Counted from the first letter of the stretch, positions 22,861 to 31,308 are shown. The stretch is 52,124 nt of DNA from a virus (IMGVR_UViG_3300036791_000069:1-52124), one strand, 5' to 3'. Program-made: numbers and translations. Notes: generated by a model not told the origin, from the sequence alone.

Positions 22861-24450
22861 TTAAAATTCGCATTTAACAACTTTTGGATAGCGTTTGTTT
22901 ACGTCAACCCAAATCTGTCTTGGTACGGCCAACTTAGAACACCAATTTAGTGCTTCGTTGACTGTTGGTGGTGCATTGTCTGAACCCATTCTATGCCGCC
23001 ACCATGCTGTTGCCATTCCACTAGCTCTACCGGGATGCTCCAAGCAAACGATTTCGTCAAACGATCTAATCCCACAAACATAATTGACTTTCAATATATC
23101 GAAACCGTTGCTGGCGAATTTGTTGTACAACACTCGATCCACTCGGAATTGTTGGACCAGTGGAACATCAGTTCGTACCAATTCGTCTGTCCCCGCTGAA
23201 GCATTAATGTGAATCTGCCGGGGAAAAGTGAATCCGCATACAAAGCAAACGGTTGCACTGGCGTGATTGTAAGCGCCACATTGATCACAAATCCTGATGG
23301 GTGCGACACCAGCAGGACCGTTCTTTCTTCGTCTTGGAATAACTGGATCATTGATCGGTCCTAACCGTGGTGTGTTACCGGCAAAGTCTAAGCAAAGGCA
23401 ATCTTGCTTCTGCGTTTCTAACGATGGTCTCGTTCCACGTCCCAACATCTGTACCCACAAGCCGGTGCTTATTGTCGGACGCATCATCACAATCAAGTCG
23501 ATTGGAGGATGATCAAAACCAGTAGTGAGAATATTATTAGTAACAGCACAACGATACTTGCCTGTACGAAACTCAGCGATTCTTGTGTCTCGCTCATTGG
23601 GGTCCAACTTTGAATGAATCGTTTTCGATGGGATGCCAAAGTTATTTAGCATCTGTGCAACGTGTTCCGCGTGATTAATTCCGCTGGCAAATGTCAACCA
23701 ACAGTTGCGGTCTGATCCAAACTCCATAGCCTCTTGGCAAGCGTTGTACGTGACTCCGTGGTGATCGACAGCTTGTTCTAATTCACCTTTGTTGTAGTCT
23801 CCATTCTGAATTGAGACTTTTGATAGATCGAACGTGGTGTTGGTGCGTTTGGGAATCAACATGCACATATAGCCTTCATCGATCAGCTTGTTGAACTGCC
23901 GCATGTTGGTATAGTCACAAACAATATCCGTGAACAATCCAGATTCAGTTAACAATCCGCTGCCGGTCCGGTACGGTGTAGCAGTGAAGCCAATCACTTT
24001 CAAGAGTGGATTCAATGCTTTCAGGCGTGTTACAACGTCGCCATACATCGAATCATCCCTGCCACTCATTAGGTGCGCTTCATCCACTATCATCAAATCG
24101 AAGCGTCCAAGCACATCCAGTGAATTAACTACTGTCCCTATCCCACCAAATATAATTGGCCAGTTGTGCTCTCTTTTTCTTAAACCAGCGGAGTAAATAC
24201 CGTAAGGTGCGCATGGCCAAATCTCCACTAACTTATTGCTGTTTTGTTTAATCAATTCCTTGACGTGAGTCAACACTAAGATGCGTGTGCCGGGGAAACG
24301 TTCTAACGCATGTTGAACAAACCATCCAATGACAAGACTCTTCCCGGTACCAGTGGGAAGCGCCACCACCGGATTTCCAGTCTTGCCACGCATGAAGTAA
24401 TTCCACAACGATTCTTCTGCGTCAAGCTGATAAGGACGTGGAACTAACAT
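22861..24450 (-). CDS. DEAH-box (SF2) helicase with C-terminal zinc ribbon
   Basis: A 529-aa protein. Motif I LPTGTGKS (31-38), motif II DEAH (123-126), motif III GFTATPYR (about 154-161), motif VI LGRGTRPS (336-343). A zinc ribbon CDQCGAYN ... CFVCGF (Cys388, 391, 402, 405) follows, then a 120-aa C-terminal domain with WRHRMGSDNAPPTVNEALNW, the segment seen in phage replicative helicases of the ResIII/UvsW type. Such proteins unwind branched DNA in replication and recombination-dependent repair. The start overlaps the upstream zinc-finger gene by 24-29 bases. The array described at 22461-22860 abuts its stop codon. Confidence 0.9.
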   Translation of the reverse strand: MLVPRPYQLDAEESLWNYFMRGKTGNPVVALPTGTGKSLVIGWFVQHALERFPGTRILVLTHVKELIKQNSNKLVEIWPCAPYGIYSAGLRKREHNWPIIFGGIGTVVNSLDVLGRFDLMIVDEAHLMSGRDDSMYGDVVTRLKALNPLLKVIGFTATPYRTGSGLLTESGLFTDIVCDYTNMRQFNKLIDEGYMCMLIPKRTNTTFDLSKVSIQNGDYNKGELEQAVDHHGVTYNACQEAMEFGSDRNCWLTFASGINHAEHVAQMLNNFGIPSKTIHSKLDPNERDTRIAEFRTGKYRCAVTNNILTTGFDHPPIDLIVMMRPTISTGLWVQMLGRGTRPSLETQKQDCLCLDFAGNTPRLGPINDPVIPRRRKNGPAGVAPIRICDQCGAYNHASATVCFVCGFTFPRQIHINASAGTDELVRTDVPLVQQFRVDRVLYNKFASNGFDILKVNYVCGIRSFDEIVCLEHPGRASGMATAWWRHRMGSDNAPPTVNEALNWCSKLAVPRQIWVDVNKRYPKVVKCEF

Positions 24451-24673
24451 TACAGTGCTCGCGTCTCGCTTGAATCTTTTCTAATTGAGTTTTACTAATC
24501 ACACCGGCACTATTGCACATATAGCAGGTAGCGATGTGCCAAAGAGCAGTGGGATGTGGCAGCAATCCGCATCCTTTGCAAACTGGACATGCAACAGTCC
24601 ATTTGTCGATTGGCATTCCCATTGCTGCACTGTAAGCAACGTTGTAGGAGTATTGTTCTTGTTTAAATAACAT
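24422..24673 (-). CDS. DnaJ-type zinc-finger small protein
   Basis: An 83-aa protein from ATG 24673; an in-frame GTG at 24679 would add two residues, and AGGGGG lies upstream. The core CPVCKGCGLLPHP ... CYMCNSAGVI is a CxxCxxCG / CxxCxxxG zinc finger like those in DnaJ and in small phage and Rhizobium-type proteins. The C-terminus is basic. It overlaps the helicase start and is probably translated in coupling with it. Function unknown. Confidence 0.65.
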   Translation of the reverse strand: MLFKQEQYSYNVAYSAAMGMPIDKWTVACPVCKGCGLLPHPTALWHIATCYMCNSAGVISKTQLEKIQARREHCNVSSTSLSA

Positions 24674-24687
24674 ACCCACAAATCCCC

Positions 24688-24900
24688 CTATTGAACCATC
24701 GTGGTTAGTATTGCTGCCTCAATTCTCGCGTCAAGCCAATGCTTGATTACGCTTTCCGGCCATCGGGCAGCAGCCGTTCTGCCGCTGCCAGTAGGCTTGA
24801 CAGGTTTGGGGAAGGTTCCGGCTTGAATGCAACGATAGATCGTGCTTCGACTCAAGCCGGTAGCTGCCTTTACGTGGTGAATGTTAATTAGCTTTTCCAT
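24688..24900 (-). CDS. AlpA-family helix-turn-helix regulator
   Basis: A 70-aa protein. VKAATGLSRSTIYRCIQAGT, then FPKPVKPTGSGRTAARWPES-like sequence and a closing helix VIKHWLDARIEA, is the AlpA/MerR-type winged helix-turn-helix used by prophage regulators and excisionases. It starts directly after the DUF669 gene stop (one base apart). It may control the replication operon or act as a second directionality factor. Confidence 0.85.
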   Translation of the reverse strand: MEKLINIHHVKAATGLSRSTIYRCIQAGTFPKPVKPTGSGRTAAARWPESVIKHWLDARIEAAILTTMVQ

Positions 24901-25566
24901 TTACTTTGCCCAAGGTGGCATTGACCCTTGCGGTGCGATTGGCTGTTGTGGTGCCGCTTGAGCATTGGCCCAAGGGGGCGGGGGAGGACCACCGGGCGCG
25001 GCAGTGGCAGCAACCATCGGCGGCGGGGCAGGAGCAGCTTGCGATGCCCAAGGCGGGGCGGCAGGGGCGCTTTGCGCGTAGTGTGCCGGGGGTGGTGCTG
25101 CCGGTGCTTGTGGTGCCGGTGGCGCGGCGGCAGCTTGTGCTTGTTGTCCCGGTGCCTGTTGTCGTGTAGGCATCGATCCATCCATGCACTTCACTACCTT
25201 TACTTCGCTGTACTTGCTGTCATCAGTTTGTGGTCCGATGGTGACGATACAACGACCACCAATTAAATCGTTGGTGTCCTGCACGAATGGCCGGTTGATG
25301 GCGAATGCATACGCTGCTAGTTGCCGGTGCGCAATCTGCTTTGCTACTTCGCTGGTGTGGAAAATGTTTAATCTATCTTTCTGCACCATACCGCGAAGAT
25401 CACCATCAGTCACGGTAAGTGCCAACTCAAGATATCCGGCGGAAGGATTGTCTTTTACAACCTTTGGTTCCGCGCCAGTTATCTCAATTCTGTAATCCGC
25501 TAGTGGAAAGCAAATCGCTCCACCTTGCGACGGGTCGAAGTCATACGCGTTGAATTGAAGTTGCAT
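24901..25566 (-). CDS. DUF669-like single-strand DNA-binding protein with Pro/Ala tail
   Basis: A 221-aa protein. Residues 1-130 match DUF669: MQLQFNAYDFDPSQGGAICF, ADYRIEITGAE, GYLELALTVTDGDLRG, LNIFHTSEVAKQIAHRQLAA and an IGGRCIVTIG strand. DUF669 proteins accompany Sak4 recombinases and act as SSBs. Residues 135-221 are a low-complexity Pro/Ala/Gln tail containing PPWASQ, PPPWANAQ and a terminal MPPWAK, three copies of a PPWA element. The tail may work like the C-terminal tip of bacterial SSB by recruiting partners. It is next to the Sak4-like ATPase. Confidence 0.78.
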   Translation of the reverse strand: MQLQFNAYDFDPSQGGAICFPLADYRIEITGAEPKVVKDNPSAGYLELALTVTDGDLRGMVQKDRLNIFHTSEVAKQIAHRQLAAYAFAINRPFVQDTNDLIGGRCIVTIGPQTDDSKYSEVKVVKCMDGSMPTRQQAPGQQAQAAAAPPAPQAPAAPPPAHYAQSAPAAPPWASQAAPAPPPMVAATAAPGGPPPPPWANAQAAPQQPIAPQGSMPPWAK

Positions 25567-25579
25567 CGTGTAATCCTCT

Positions 25580-26251
25580 CTAAATTGTTGCCTTTTTAAA
25601 TACGTTGGTTAAGTCTGGATACTCGATCACATCAAGGGTTCCGCTTCGATCTTTGGACAACCAATTTAGATTTGATTGAGTATGCAGTCCGGTGTACCGC
25701 TTGCCGGTGGTTGGATCATTGCCGACAAACATATGGAGAACCAAATCAAAAAAGTACGGCACTTGAAGTTGCAATTTCTCTGATGGCATCAGGGGAGTTG
25801 CACAACGTGCCATACCGATTTCGATGAACATTTCCTTTGCTACCATCACAACATTCTTGCCGGGGATATCCCGAAAGTTGCGCACCAGTTTGTACATCTG
25901 CTGTTGTGTTTCCCCGTATGCGCGGCGGGGATCGTTGTTCTTTCTCAACTCTTCTGCCAAGACAATCTCTGCAATCTCAGATAAAGAATCGAGACCGAAG
26001 GTTTTGAAGCGTTTTGCTTCTGCGCTGGTACTCACTGCCCACTGGTACGCTTCGGTGAGCAGCTTGTAACTGGATACTTCGATGAACGCAACTTTCTCTT
26101 TGCGTAGCGAAAGTAATCCGCTCTCCGCAGACAATATAAGCGGGTCTGGAGCAGTTGAAAGTAAACGTGTCTTACCGATGCCCGATGCACCAAACAAACA
26201 CGTCTTGACACCATAGTCATACTTGATTTGGTTCGTGTAATTGATTTGCAT
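25580..26251 (-). CDS. Sak4-like RecA-fold recombination ATPase (AAA_24)
   Basis: A 223-aa protein. Walker A FGASGIGKT (20-28), Walker B at FKTFGLDSL (Asp88), then NNDPRRAYGETQQQMYKLV, NVVMVAKEM and YTGLHTQSNLNWLSKDRSG. The PDPLILSAESGLLSLR strand after the P-loop and the GE-block are typical of Sak4/AAA_24 proteins. They anneal or pair single strands with help from a phage SSB, here the DUF669 gene just downstream. The start overlaps the end of the gene before it by 35 bases. Confidence 0.87.
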   Translation of the reverse strand: MQINYTNQIKYDYGVKTCLFGASGIGKTRLLSTAPDPLILSAESGLLSLRKEKVAFIEVSSYKLLTEAYQWAVSTSAEAKRFKTFGLDSLSEIAEIVLAEELRKNNDPRRAYGETQQQMYKLVRNFRDIPGKNVVMVAKEMFIEIGMARCATPLMPSEKLQLQVPYFFDLVLHMFVGNDPTTGKRYTGLHTQSNLNWLSKDRSGTLDVIEYPDLTNVFKKATI

Positions 26252-26648
26252 TCGGTGCTATCAGTTCTAAGCTAGGTTTAGATGGTTTAATCGTCAGAAC
26301 GGGCGTGAACAAATTCCGCATTGGTTCATCTAGTTTGCGAAATAGGGATAAGTTAAGATCGGGTTTCCATCGAATCAGGTTTTGTGTAATCACAGAAGGT
26401 AACGTTTGAAGGATGTTCACCAATCCATCGTTCGCGTTCGACAGATTGTATGACAACTTTCTCGTTACTTTTAATTTCCACTCACCGCTTAATATAAGTG
26501 TGTCCGTTCCTTCTGTCTTGCTTGAATCGAACAACCCTTTAACTAACGTGTCTCTAAGTTCGCTTTCTTTCTGTTGCCAATGCTTCAATTGCTCTTTCGC
26601 TTCATTCCACTCTTGTAGCAATGTTAGTTTCTGTGCATCCAGATTCAT
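26217..26648 (-). CDS. DUF7173-like conserved phage recombination-module protein
   Basis: A 143-aa protein, first gene of the minus-strand operon. It has an N-terminal coiled coil (LLQEWNEAKEQLKHWQQKES), then LRDTLVKGLF, EGTDTLILSGEWKLKVTRKL and LIRWKPDLNLSLFRKLD. It ends with a TPVLTIKPSKPSLEL tail. I know this layout from T7-like and Sak4-type modules, where it has no proven function. Its first-gene position suggests early, strong expression from the promoter at 26674-26702. Confidence 0.75.
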   Translation of the reverse strand: MNLDAQKLTLLQEWNEAKEQLKHWQQKESELRDTLVKGLFDSSKTEGTDTLILSGEWKLKVTRKLSYNLSNANDGLVNILQTLPSVITQNLIRWKPDLNLSLFRKLDEPMRNLFTPVLTIKPSKPSLELIAPNANQLHEPNQV

Positions 26649-26673
26649 CTAAGTTCTGCCTGTCCACAAACGC

Positions 26674-26702
26674 AACCTACCCCTGTTCCCAATTTGTGTC
26701 AA
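26674..26702 (-). promoter_or_regulatory. Probable promoter of the replication operon
   Basis: On the minus strand TTGACA (26702-26697), a 17-base spacer and TAGGTT (26679-26674), ending 26 bases before the first start codon of the operon. The -35 is a perfect match; the -10 is weak, which suits activator or repressor control. Confidence 0.55.
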
Positions 26703-26712
26703 GCACAAAATT
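26691..26712. promoter_or_regulatory. Inverted repeat, likely operator between divergent operons
   Basis: AATTTGTG / CACAAAATT around TCAAG, with one extra T in the right arm. It covers the -35 of the minus-strand promoter and lies just upstream of the -35 of the + strand promoter, so one bound protein could control both. Confidence 0.5.
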
Positions 26713-26717
26713 TTGCC

Positions 26718-26746
26718 TTGATTGAATTTCAGACCGGGAGTATCGT
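26718..26746 (+). promoter_or_regulatory. Probable promoter of the primase-helicase gene
   Basis: TTGATT (26718-26723), 17-base spacer, TATCGT (26741-26746). The same TATCGT -10 with a 17-base spacer occurs at 41812-41840, which supports both calls. The start codon follows at 26809 behind a GTTAGGAA site. Confidence 0.55.
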
Positions 26747-26808
26747 GGGGGCGCGGAGACTCCGGGGTTCGCTGATATTTAATTAAAAATATAAGAGTTA
26801 GGAACCAA

Positions 26809-29133
26809 ATGGAAGAACTTACAGGTTACAAAAACTGGGTAGTAACATACCCACACGACAAGATTCCGTTGAATCCCTATACAGGCAAAAGAGCAGATGT
26901 GAACGATCCTCTGACGTGGGGAGACTTCGGAACTGCCGACGCTTGCGTGTCATTCAACAAACATCTGACGTTGGGGTTCGTGCTCACACAGACACCATAT
27001 TCCTGCATCGATTTGGATACCTACAAGACAAAGAATCCTGTCATCATCGACTACCATCGGCAACTGTATGAAGCGTTTCATACCTATTCTGAATTAAGTC
27101 CAAATGGTGGCGTCCATCTTTGGTGCGTGGCGAAGTTAGGGATTGATGGCAAACGATTGCCACAGCAGTTCGTTGAAGTCTACTGCAACAAGCGGTACAT
27201 GACCGTCACCCGGCAATCACTAAACGGCAGCAGAATCGAAGAGCGGCAAAAGTATTTGGAACAGTTTGTCACTTGGTCATCGCAACAGGTTCAGGCGCAA
27301 TTGGCTCAATTTACCAGTGCGCCGGAAGTTGCCAGCGATATCGAAGTCTGCACAATGGCCGCGAACGCGTTCAACGGGGAACTGTTTAGGGAACTGTATT
27401 TGGGTAACTGGCATACGCGTTATCCGTCGCAGTCTGAAGCTGATCAAGCGTTGGTCAACATCATCGCATTCTATACGGACTCGAAAGATCAGGTTGGACG
27501 CATCTTCCATAATTCTGAATTAGGAAAACGTAAGAAAGCACACCGGCAATCCTACTTGTATGATCCGAAGTATGGCATCATCACACGCGCATTCGATCAA
27601 AAGTTGCCAAACGTCTACTTCAAAGATATTCAAGACATAGTTGCAAGTAAGGTTCACGAAGAGGCATTGAAAGCTATCGCTGCCCCGGTGCCAGGATTCA
27701 CTACCACACCACGAAACCCGGATTTAGTTAAAGCAATTCAAAAGCTGCCAGAGTTTGTGAAAGAGGAATTGGATATTAAGTTTGATGATTTCCCCGTTGG
27801 ACTGATGGGTGATATCGCCAAGTTCATTTATCGCAATTCCGTCAGACCAGTAAAAGAGATTGCTATTGCCGGTGCCATTGCATTGATGGCAGGAATTTGC
27901 GGCAAGTTCTACAACATATCTGAAATGGGTTTGAATCATTATATTGCCATTCTCGCACCCACCGGCAGCGGCAAAGAGGGTGCATCGTCCGGGATCAATC
28001 GTTTAGTTAATTACGTTTCCGAAAAGTTTCCAACCATTGGCGTCTTCATTGGACCGGACCAGATCGCATCGCCACAAGCGTTGGTGCGGCATCTGGCGGA
28101 ACCCAATTGCTCTTGTTGTGTTTCGCGCAAGGGTGAAATGGGATTGTGGATTCAAAAGATTTGCGCACGGCATACGAACGACAACAATATTGGATTAAGA
28201 GAAACGTTGTTGAGTTTGTATACCACTTCCGGCAAAGGCAAGATTTACCGCGAGACCATACGCGCCGATAAAGGCAAGGATACACCAGCTATCAAGTCAC
28301 CAGCGTTTTCATTGTACGGGGATTCAACACCGGAAGTGTTCTATGCAGCATTGGATGAGAACCAGCTTGATCAAGGTTTGATTTCGAGATTCACTGTGAT
28401 CGAGTGCGGTCCGGACCCGGAGTACATGTTTAATCCTTTGCATGACAAAATCGAACCTGATCCAAACTTAATTGAAAGAATTGCAGGGATGGCTAAACAC
28501 GTACTGGCAGGACACGAAGCCAGCATGACAATGGATATCGACATGACACCGGAAGCGGCGAAGTGTTTAGACGCTTTTAGAGTGGAGTGCGATGCGAAGC
28601 TATTGGATAATCAGGACTCAGCCGAAGCGAAGGTCTACACCAGAGGGTATGAACGGCTGTTGCGTCTCGCCGGGTTGGTAGCTGTTGGCGTTGATCCGAA
28701 TTATCCCATTGTCACTCTTGATATCGCAGTGTGGGCAAAGAAATTCATATTGCGCAGCATGATCAACGTCATCCTCAAGTTTGAACGCGGGGAAGTGGGG
28801 GAGTCGAATCTATACTTGGAACAACGGGCGGCAATGATCCAGATCATCCGCCACTACTGGAAAGTAGGGTGGAAGGATTCGTATCTTGAACAGTTTAATA
28901 TCAGCAAAGAAATGTACGAATGGAAGATCATCACCCGCAATTATTTAAACAACAAGATTCGCGGATATGCAGCGTTCCGAAAGGCAAGGAACATGAAACT
29001 GGACTTTGACAACGCTTGCATGGATTTAGTTAAGAACGGTGCAATTGTAGGCATTGAGATGGGAAAGATACGCGAGTCATTGCGGACTGGTATTGCATAT
29101 TACATCCACGATGTGACGTTACTAAAGGAGTAG
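26809..29133 (+). CDS. Primase-helicase (prim-pol-like N-terminus, DUF3987-like ATPase)
   Basis: A 774-aa protein. Residues 1-160 resemble a prim-pol domain: YKNWVVTYPHDKIPLNPYTG, GFVLTQTPYSCIDLD (Asp68, Asp70) and SPNGGVHLW (His103). A linker with YPSQSEADQALVNIIAFYTD, the small helical domain found after prim-pol, comes next (about 205-262). The ATPase part has Walker A APTGSGKEG (383-391) and KSPAFSLYGDSTPEVFYAAL, as in DUF3987/D5-like helicases. The protein would unwind DNA and lay primers for the family B polymerase. It has its own promoter, divergent from the rest of the replication genes. Confidence 0.85.
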   Translation: MEELTGYKNWVVTYPHDKIPLNPYTGKRADVNDPLTWGDFGTADACVSFNKHLTLGFVLTQTPYSCIDLDTYKTKNPVIIDYHRQLYEAFHTYSELSPNGGVHLWCVAKLGIDGKRLPQQFVEVYCNKRYMTVTRQSLNGSRIEERQKYLEQFVTWSSQQVQAQLAQFTSAPEVASDIEVCTMAANAFNGELFRELYLGNWHTRYPSQSEADQALVNIIAFYTDSKDQVGRIFHNSELGKRKKAHRQSYLYDPKYGIITRAFDQKLPNVYFKDIQDIVASKVHEEALKAIAAPVPGFTTTPRNPDLVKAIQKLPEFVKEELDIKFDDFPVGLMGDIAKFIYRNSVRPVKEIAIAGAIALMAGICGKFYNISEMGLNHYIAILAPTGSGKEGASSGINRLVNYVSEKFPTIGVFIGPDQIASPQALVRHLAEPNCSCCVSRKGEMGLWIQKICARHTNDNNIGLRETLLSLYTTSGKGKIYRETIRADKGKDTPAIKSPAFSLYGDSTPEVFYAALDENQLDQGLISRFTVIECGPDPEYMFNPLHDKIEPDPNLIERIAGMAKHVLAGHEASMTMDIDMTPEAAKCLDAFRVECDAKLLDNQDSAEAKVYTRGYERLLRLAGLVAVGVDPNYPIVTLDIAVWAKKFILRSMINVILKFERGEVGESNLYLEQRAAMIQIIRHYWKVGWKDSYLEQFNISKEMYEWKIITRNYLNNKIRGYAAFRKARNMKLDFDNACMDLVKNGAIVGIEMGKIRESLRTGIAYYIHDVTLLKE

Positions 29134-29135
29134 AA

Positions 29136-29369
29136 ATGACGGATTCGCGTTTACATTTAATTCTAGGTCATGTAGCCGGATTTACAGCACTGCTAACGTT
29201 AAGCTTTCTGGCATATCACATTGCCTATGGAATAGTTGAGCAAAAAACTAGCTTCGGATTGGATACTATTGTCGGTGGTTTAATTTTTATGTTGGCTCAA
29301 TATGCACAGTGGGCGTTTTATCACCACCGGCAGACTGCTGGCGTTGACAACGGCAAAACAGACATTTAA
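29136..29369 (+). CDS. Small membrane protein, two transmembrane helices
   Basis: A 77-aa protein with AGGAGTAG ahead of ATG 29136, two bases after the primase-helicase stop. Two hydrophobic helices (HVAGFTALLTLSFLAYHIAY and IVGGLIFMLAQYAQWAFY) with a short polar C-terminus. Size and topology are compatible with a holin, but there is no lysin gene next to it. It could equally be a membrane anchor for replication. Function not assigned. Confidence 0.6.
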   Translation: MTDSRLHLILGHVAGFTALLTLSFLAYHIAYGIVEQKTSFGLDTIVGGLIFMLAQYAQWAFYHHRQTAGVDNGKTDI

Positions 29370-29420
29370 TTGATTCACTATTGAAGAAGTGATATGATGC
29401 GCGGCAGGGGGAATAAGACG

Positions 29421-29630
29421 TTGACAGTAGACCAATCGTTCTTTTCGGTAATGGGTTTGATGGTGGCACAAACAGGCGTAATCCTCGGTCTGGTATATCA
29501 GGCGATTCACAAGCTGAGTGACAGGATAGATCGTCACTACGAGAACTTCAACAATCAGGTAACAACGCTTCTAACCACGATCCACGGTGTAGACGTGCGA
29601 CTGGTTAAAGTTGAAGAGAAAAATAAATAA
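29421..29630 (+). CDS. Single-pass membrane protein with coiled-coil tail (paralogue of 37979 gene)
   Basis: A 69-aa protein. I choose TTG 29421 over ATG 29394: an AGGGGG site lies nine bases ahead, and the product then lines up end to end with the gene at 37979 (GLMVAQTGVILGLVY here, GLMAVQTGAILTVLI there). One N-terminal transmembrane helix is followed by about 40 residues of amphipathic helix (DRHYENFNNQVTTLLTTIHG). The topology recalls small holin/antiholin or i-spanin-like proteins. Function unknown. Confidence 0.6.
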   Translation: MTVDQSFFSVMGLMVAQTGVILGLVYQAIHKLSDRIDRHYENFNNQVTTLLTTIHGVDVRLVKVEEKNK

Positions 29631-29631
29631 A

Positions 29632-29672
29632 AAGTCGCCAGATGAAGTTTTTAGGGGGGTGACTTGTTTTTT
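29632..29672 (+). terminator. Terminator-like hairpin after the primase operon
   Basis: AAGTCGCC (29632-29639) pairs with GGTGACTT (29658-29665) with one G-T wobble, followed by a run of six T within GTTTTTTG. It starts just after the TAA of the membrane-protein gene. Confidence 0.55.
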
Positions 29673-29871
29673 GAATAGGGGGGGGTCAACAAATCTTCAT
29701 TTTAAATTCATACTGGTTAATTAAGTAAAGTAGAAAGAGAGAATTACCAGCGTTTTCCTGTTGATATCAGACTGGTATCAGTGTATATTCGGACTTGTCA
29801 TTACTGATGGTGTCTGCGTTGTTTCCCAGATGTGGTGACATTCAGCTAACCCCTTGTTTGAAAAAGTGATT

Positions 29872-29910
29872 CCCTCTTACGTTGGTTTCTGCGTAAGAGG
29901 GTTCTTTTTT
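29872..29910 (+). terminator. Rho-independent terminator
   Basis: A perfect 10-bp stem CCCTCTTACG (29872-29881) / CGTAAGAGGG (29892-29901), a 10-base loop, then TTCTTTTTT. It is the strongest terminator in the genome. An A-run before the stem (29861-29865) could let it work weakly in both directions. Confidence 0.92.
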
Positions 29911-29985
29911 GGCGACGTTGGCCGGGGTGAATCCTCATGCCTCGACCTCTCCCCTAGACGCTCTAGGTTACTTTGGTCACACGCG

Positions 29986-30090
29986 TTGATTCTAAAGGAC
30001 TTAGCTAAGTGCCTGATTCTAAAGGGGTTATCAGCGCATTCCGGCCTAGTGGACAGGGATTTGGTGCCGTTTGTTGATTCTAAATGACTT
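29986..30090 (+). promoter_or_regulatory. Three stoperator-like 17-bp sites
   Basis: TTGATTCTAAAGGACTT (29986-30002), CTGATTCTAAAGGGGTT (30013-30029) and TTGATTCTAAATGACTT (30074-30090), all in + orientation. Reverse-complement copies lie at 34662, 34691, 34756 and 34973 on the other side of the accessory block, and a diverged copy at 39968. The sites are asymmetric, intergenic and dispersed, which resembles stoperators bound by the repressor of L5-type mycobacteriophages. Confidence 0.65.
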
Positions 30091-30451
30091 CGATATGGTG
30101 CGCGTCTAATAGCGCATAGGCGGATTATGGCGCGAATCCAAACGTGGGCGCATCGCAAATCCGGACATAGTACGGGTCCACCCGTATCGCACGGCGAGTC
30201 TGTACCTATGCTGTGGTGCCGCGCTGCTAAGGGTTTGGACAATGGTAAGAACACAATTACAGAGCATAGCAGAGACAGCGGAGGAAAGCAAGTCTAAGTT
30301 ATTGATTTAATTGAGTTTATAGACGTTAGTAGAATTGATTAGAAATAGACGCTATACAAGACACTGGACAGTGTAAGGGTAGACGCTGGACGAACGGCGA
30401 AACCATCTGGACGCTAGACACTGGTAAACGCTGGTATGCCCACAAACGCGA

Positions 30452-30479
30452 ACGGCGAGACCGTTTAGAGTCTCGCCGT
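30452..30479 (-). terminator. Hairpin at the end of the minus-strand accessory block
   Basis: A perfect 10-bp stem ACGGCGAGAC (30452-30461) / GTCTCGCCGT (30470-30479) with an 8-base loop, 24 bases past the stop of the gene at 30503-31117. The following minus-strand bases are TCGCGTTTGTG, a poor T-tract, so it may terminate weakly or act as an RNA end stabiliser. Confidence 0.6.
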
Positions 30480-30502
30480 ATGGGTTTGGGTTTGGTTGTG
30501 TG

Positions 30503-31117
30503 CTAGTCTTCGTCTTCGTTCACTTCCCCTGTAATCACTAGGACAATACCTATTGCTTCAATTAGCTCTGATGTGAGCATGTCCAATGACTCGCCGTTCA
30601 AATCTCTGGCGTATATCCCATGCTTGTGTGTGTCTCGGACGTTCGGACCATTCGGACGAAAACCAAATCCCTCTTGGAAACATTCGTTATCCATCCAAGC
30701 TTCGGGATTCGGAGTCTCTATCGTTTCCCAACGAATGAATTCTGGTAAAAGCTTTCCTCCATTGCTAGCAGGGTAATCTTCGTTGGTTGCAAAACGTTCG
30801 CCAACTTGTGTGTGATCAGTGGACACTAGGACGCTAGAATCTTTGACCACTTTTTTGTGTTCGCAAGTGAAACCGTACTCTTTAATGATTTCGTCCAGTG
30901 TCTCACTTGCTTCCGACATGAATTCATCTTCGCAGATGGAATAAGCATCTTCCCACGTTTTAGCACGAACGATACCGCTTACTCCCATTGAATCGCGGTA
31001 TACCCACAGTGGTCCGAATCCATCATCGTATGTTTTGATTGGATATCCGAAAATACCAGTTGCTGAGTCTAGCGATTGTCCATCCTTGATCAGTGTTGTT
31101 TTGGGTTCGTTTTTCAT
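30503..31117 (-). CDS. Conserved accessory protein of unknown function, 204 aa
   Basis: An acidic soluble protein with an AAGGGGAAAGCAA leader before ATG 31117. The block DDGFGPLWVYRDSMGVSGIV, then RAKTWEDAYSICEDEF, is one I have seen in phage and plasmid proteins without assigned function. The C-terminal part (NGPNVRDTHKHGIYARDLNG, LTSELIEAIGIVLVITGE) looks like a small alpha/beta domain. The start codon overlaps the upstream zinc-ribbon gene. It is one of four neighbours with the same purine-rich ribosome binding site. Confidence 0.65.
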   Translation of the reverse strand: MKNEPKTTLIKDGQSLDSATGIFGYPIKTYDDGFGPLWVYRDSMGVSGIVRAKTWEDAYSICEDEFMSEASETLDEIIKEYGFTCEHKKVVKDSSVLVSTDHTQVGERFATNEDYPASNGGKLLPEFIRWETIETPNPEAWMDNECFQEGFGFRPNGPNVRDTHKHGIYARDLNGESLDMLTSELIEAIGIVLVITGEVNEDED

Positions 31118-31308
31118 TTGCTTTCCCCTTTGTCAGTGAACAGTCCGGACTCGAAAGCATCATCAGCGCATCCACTGCAAAAAAGCGTTCCGGTTTCATC
31201 TTCCATATCGACTCGGTACAACGTCGTTTTCGCGAAGTTTGTGCAAGTGTTATACGACGAATGCACTGGGCACAATGGATCAGTGCATTCGCAAATTAGA
31301 TTCTTCAT
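31114..31308 (-). CDS. Small zinc-ribbon protein
   Basis: A 64-aa protein from ATG 31308 with AAGGGGAAACTGAGA ahead. A longer frame reaches 31389 but would begin inside a hairpin and has no site. The N-terminus MKNLICECTDPLCPVH and a later FCSGCADDAF give Cys/His pairs that could bind one zinc. It overlaps the 204-aa gene by four bases. Similar small proteins accompany DUF932 genes in mobile DNA. Function unknown. Confidence 0.6.
   Translation of the reverse strand: MKNLICECTDPLCPVHSSYNTCTNFAKTTLYRVDMEDETGTLFCSGCADDAFESGLFTDKGESK

Larger units (their letters stand above)
29631..30502. other. 872-base noncoding region with terminators and dispersed sites
   Basis: No convincing gene. Two open frames here (29854-30087 on +, 29877-30254 on -) overlap each other and a terminator and lack ribosome binding sites. 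The stretch holds two + strand terminators, a run of eight G (29678-29685), three copies of a 17-bp site (TTGATTCTAAANGACTT-like) at 29986-30002, 30013-30029 and 30074-30090, and AGACGYTRG-type words at 30321, 30347, 30381 and 30409. It separates the + strand primase operon from the - strand accessory block that ends at 30503. Confidence 0.75.

Noticed and set aside
24884-25189. Thr/Ser-rich or Arg/His-rich frames opposite or alongside the SSB tail
   Set aside because: Alternate-frame readings of the Pro/Ala repeats; the DUF669 frame is clearly the coding one.
29877-30254. 125-codon minus-strand frame and 77-codon + frame at 29854
   Set aside because: They cover a strong terminator and the 17-bp sites, lack ribosome binding sites, and have no recognisable protein features.
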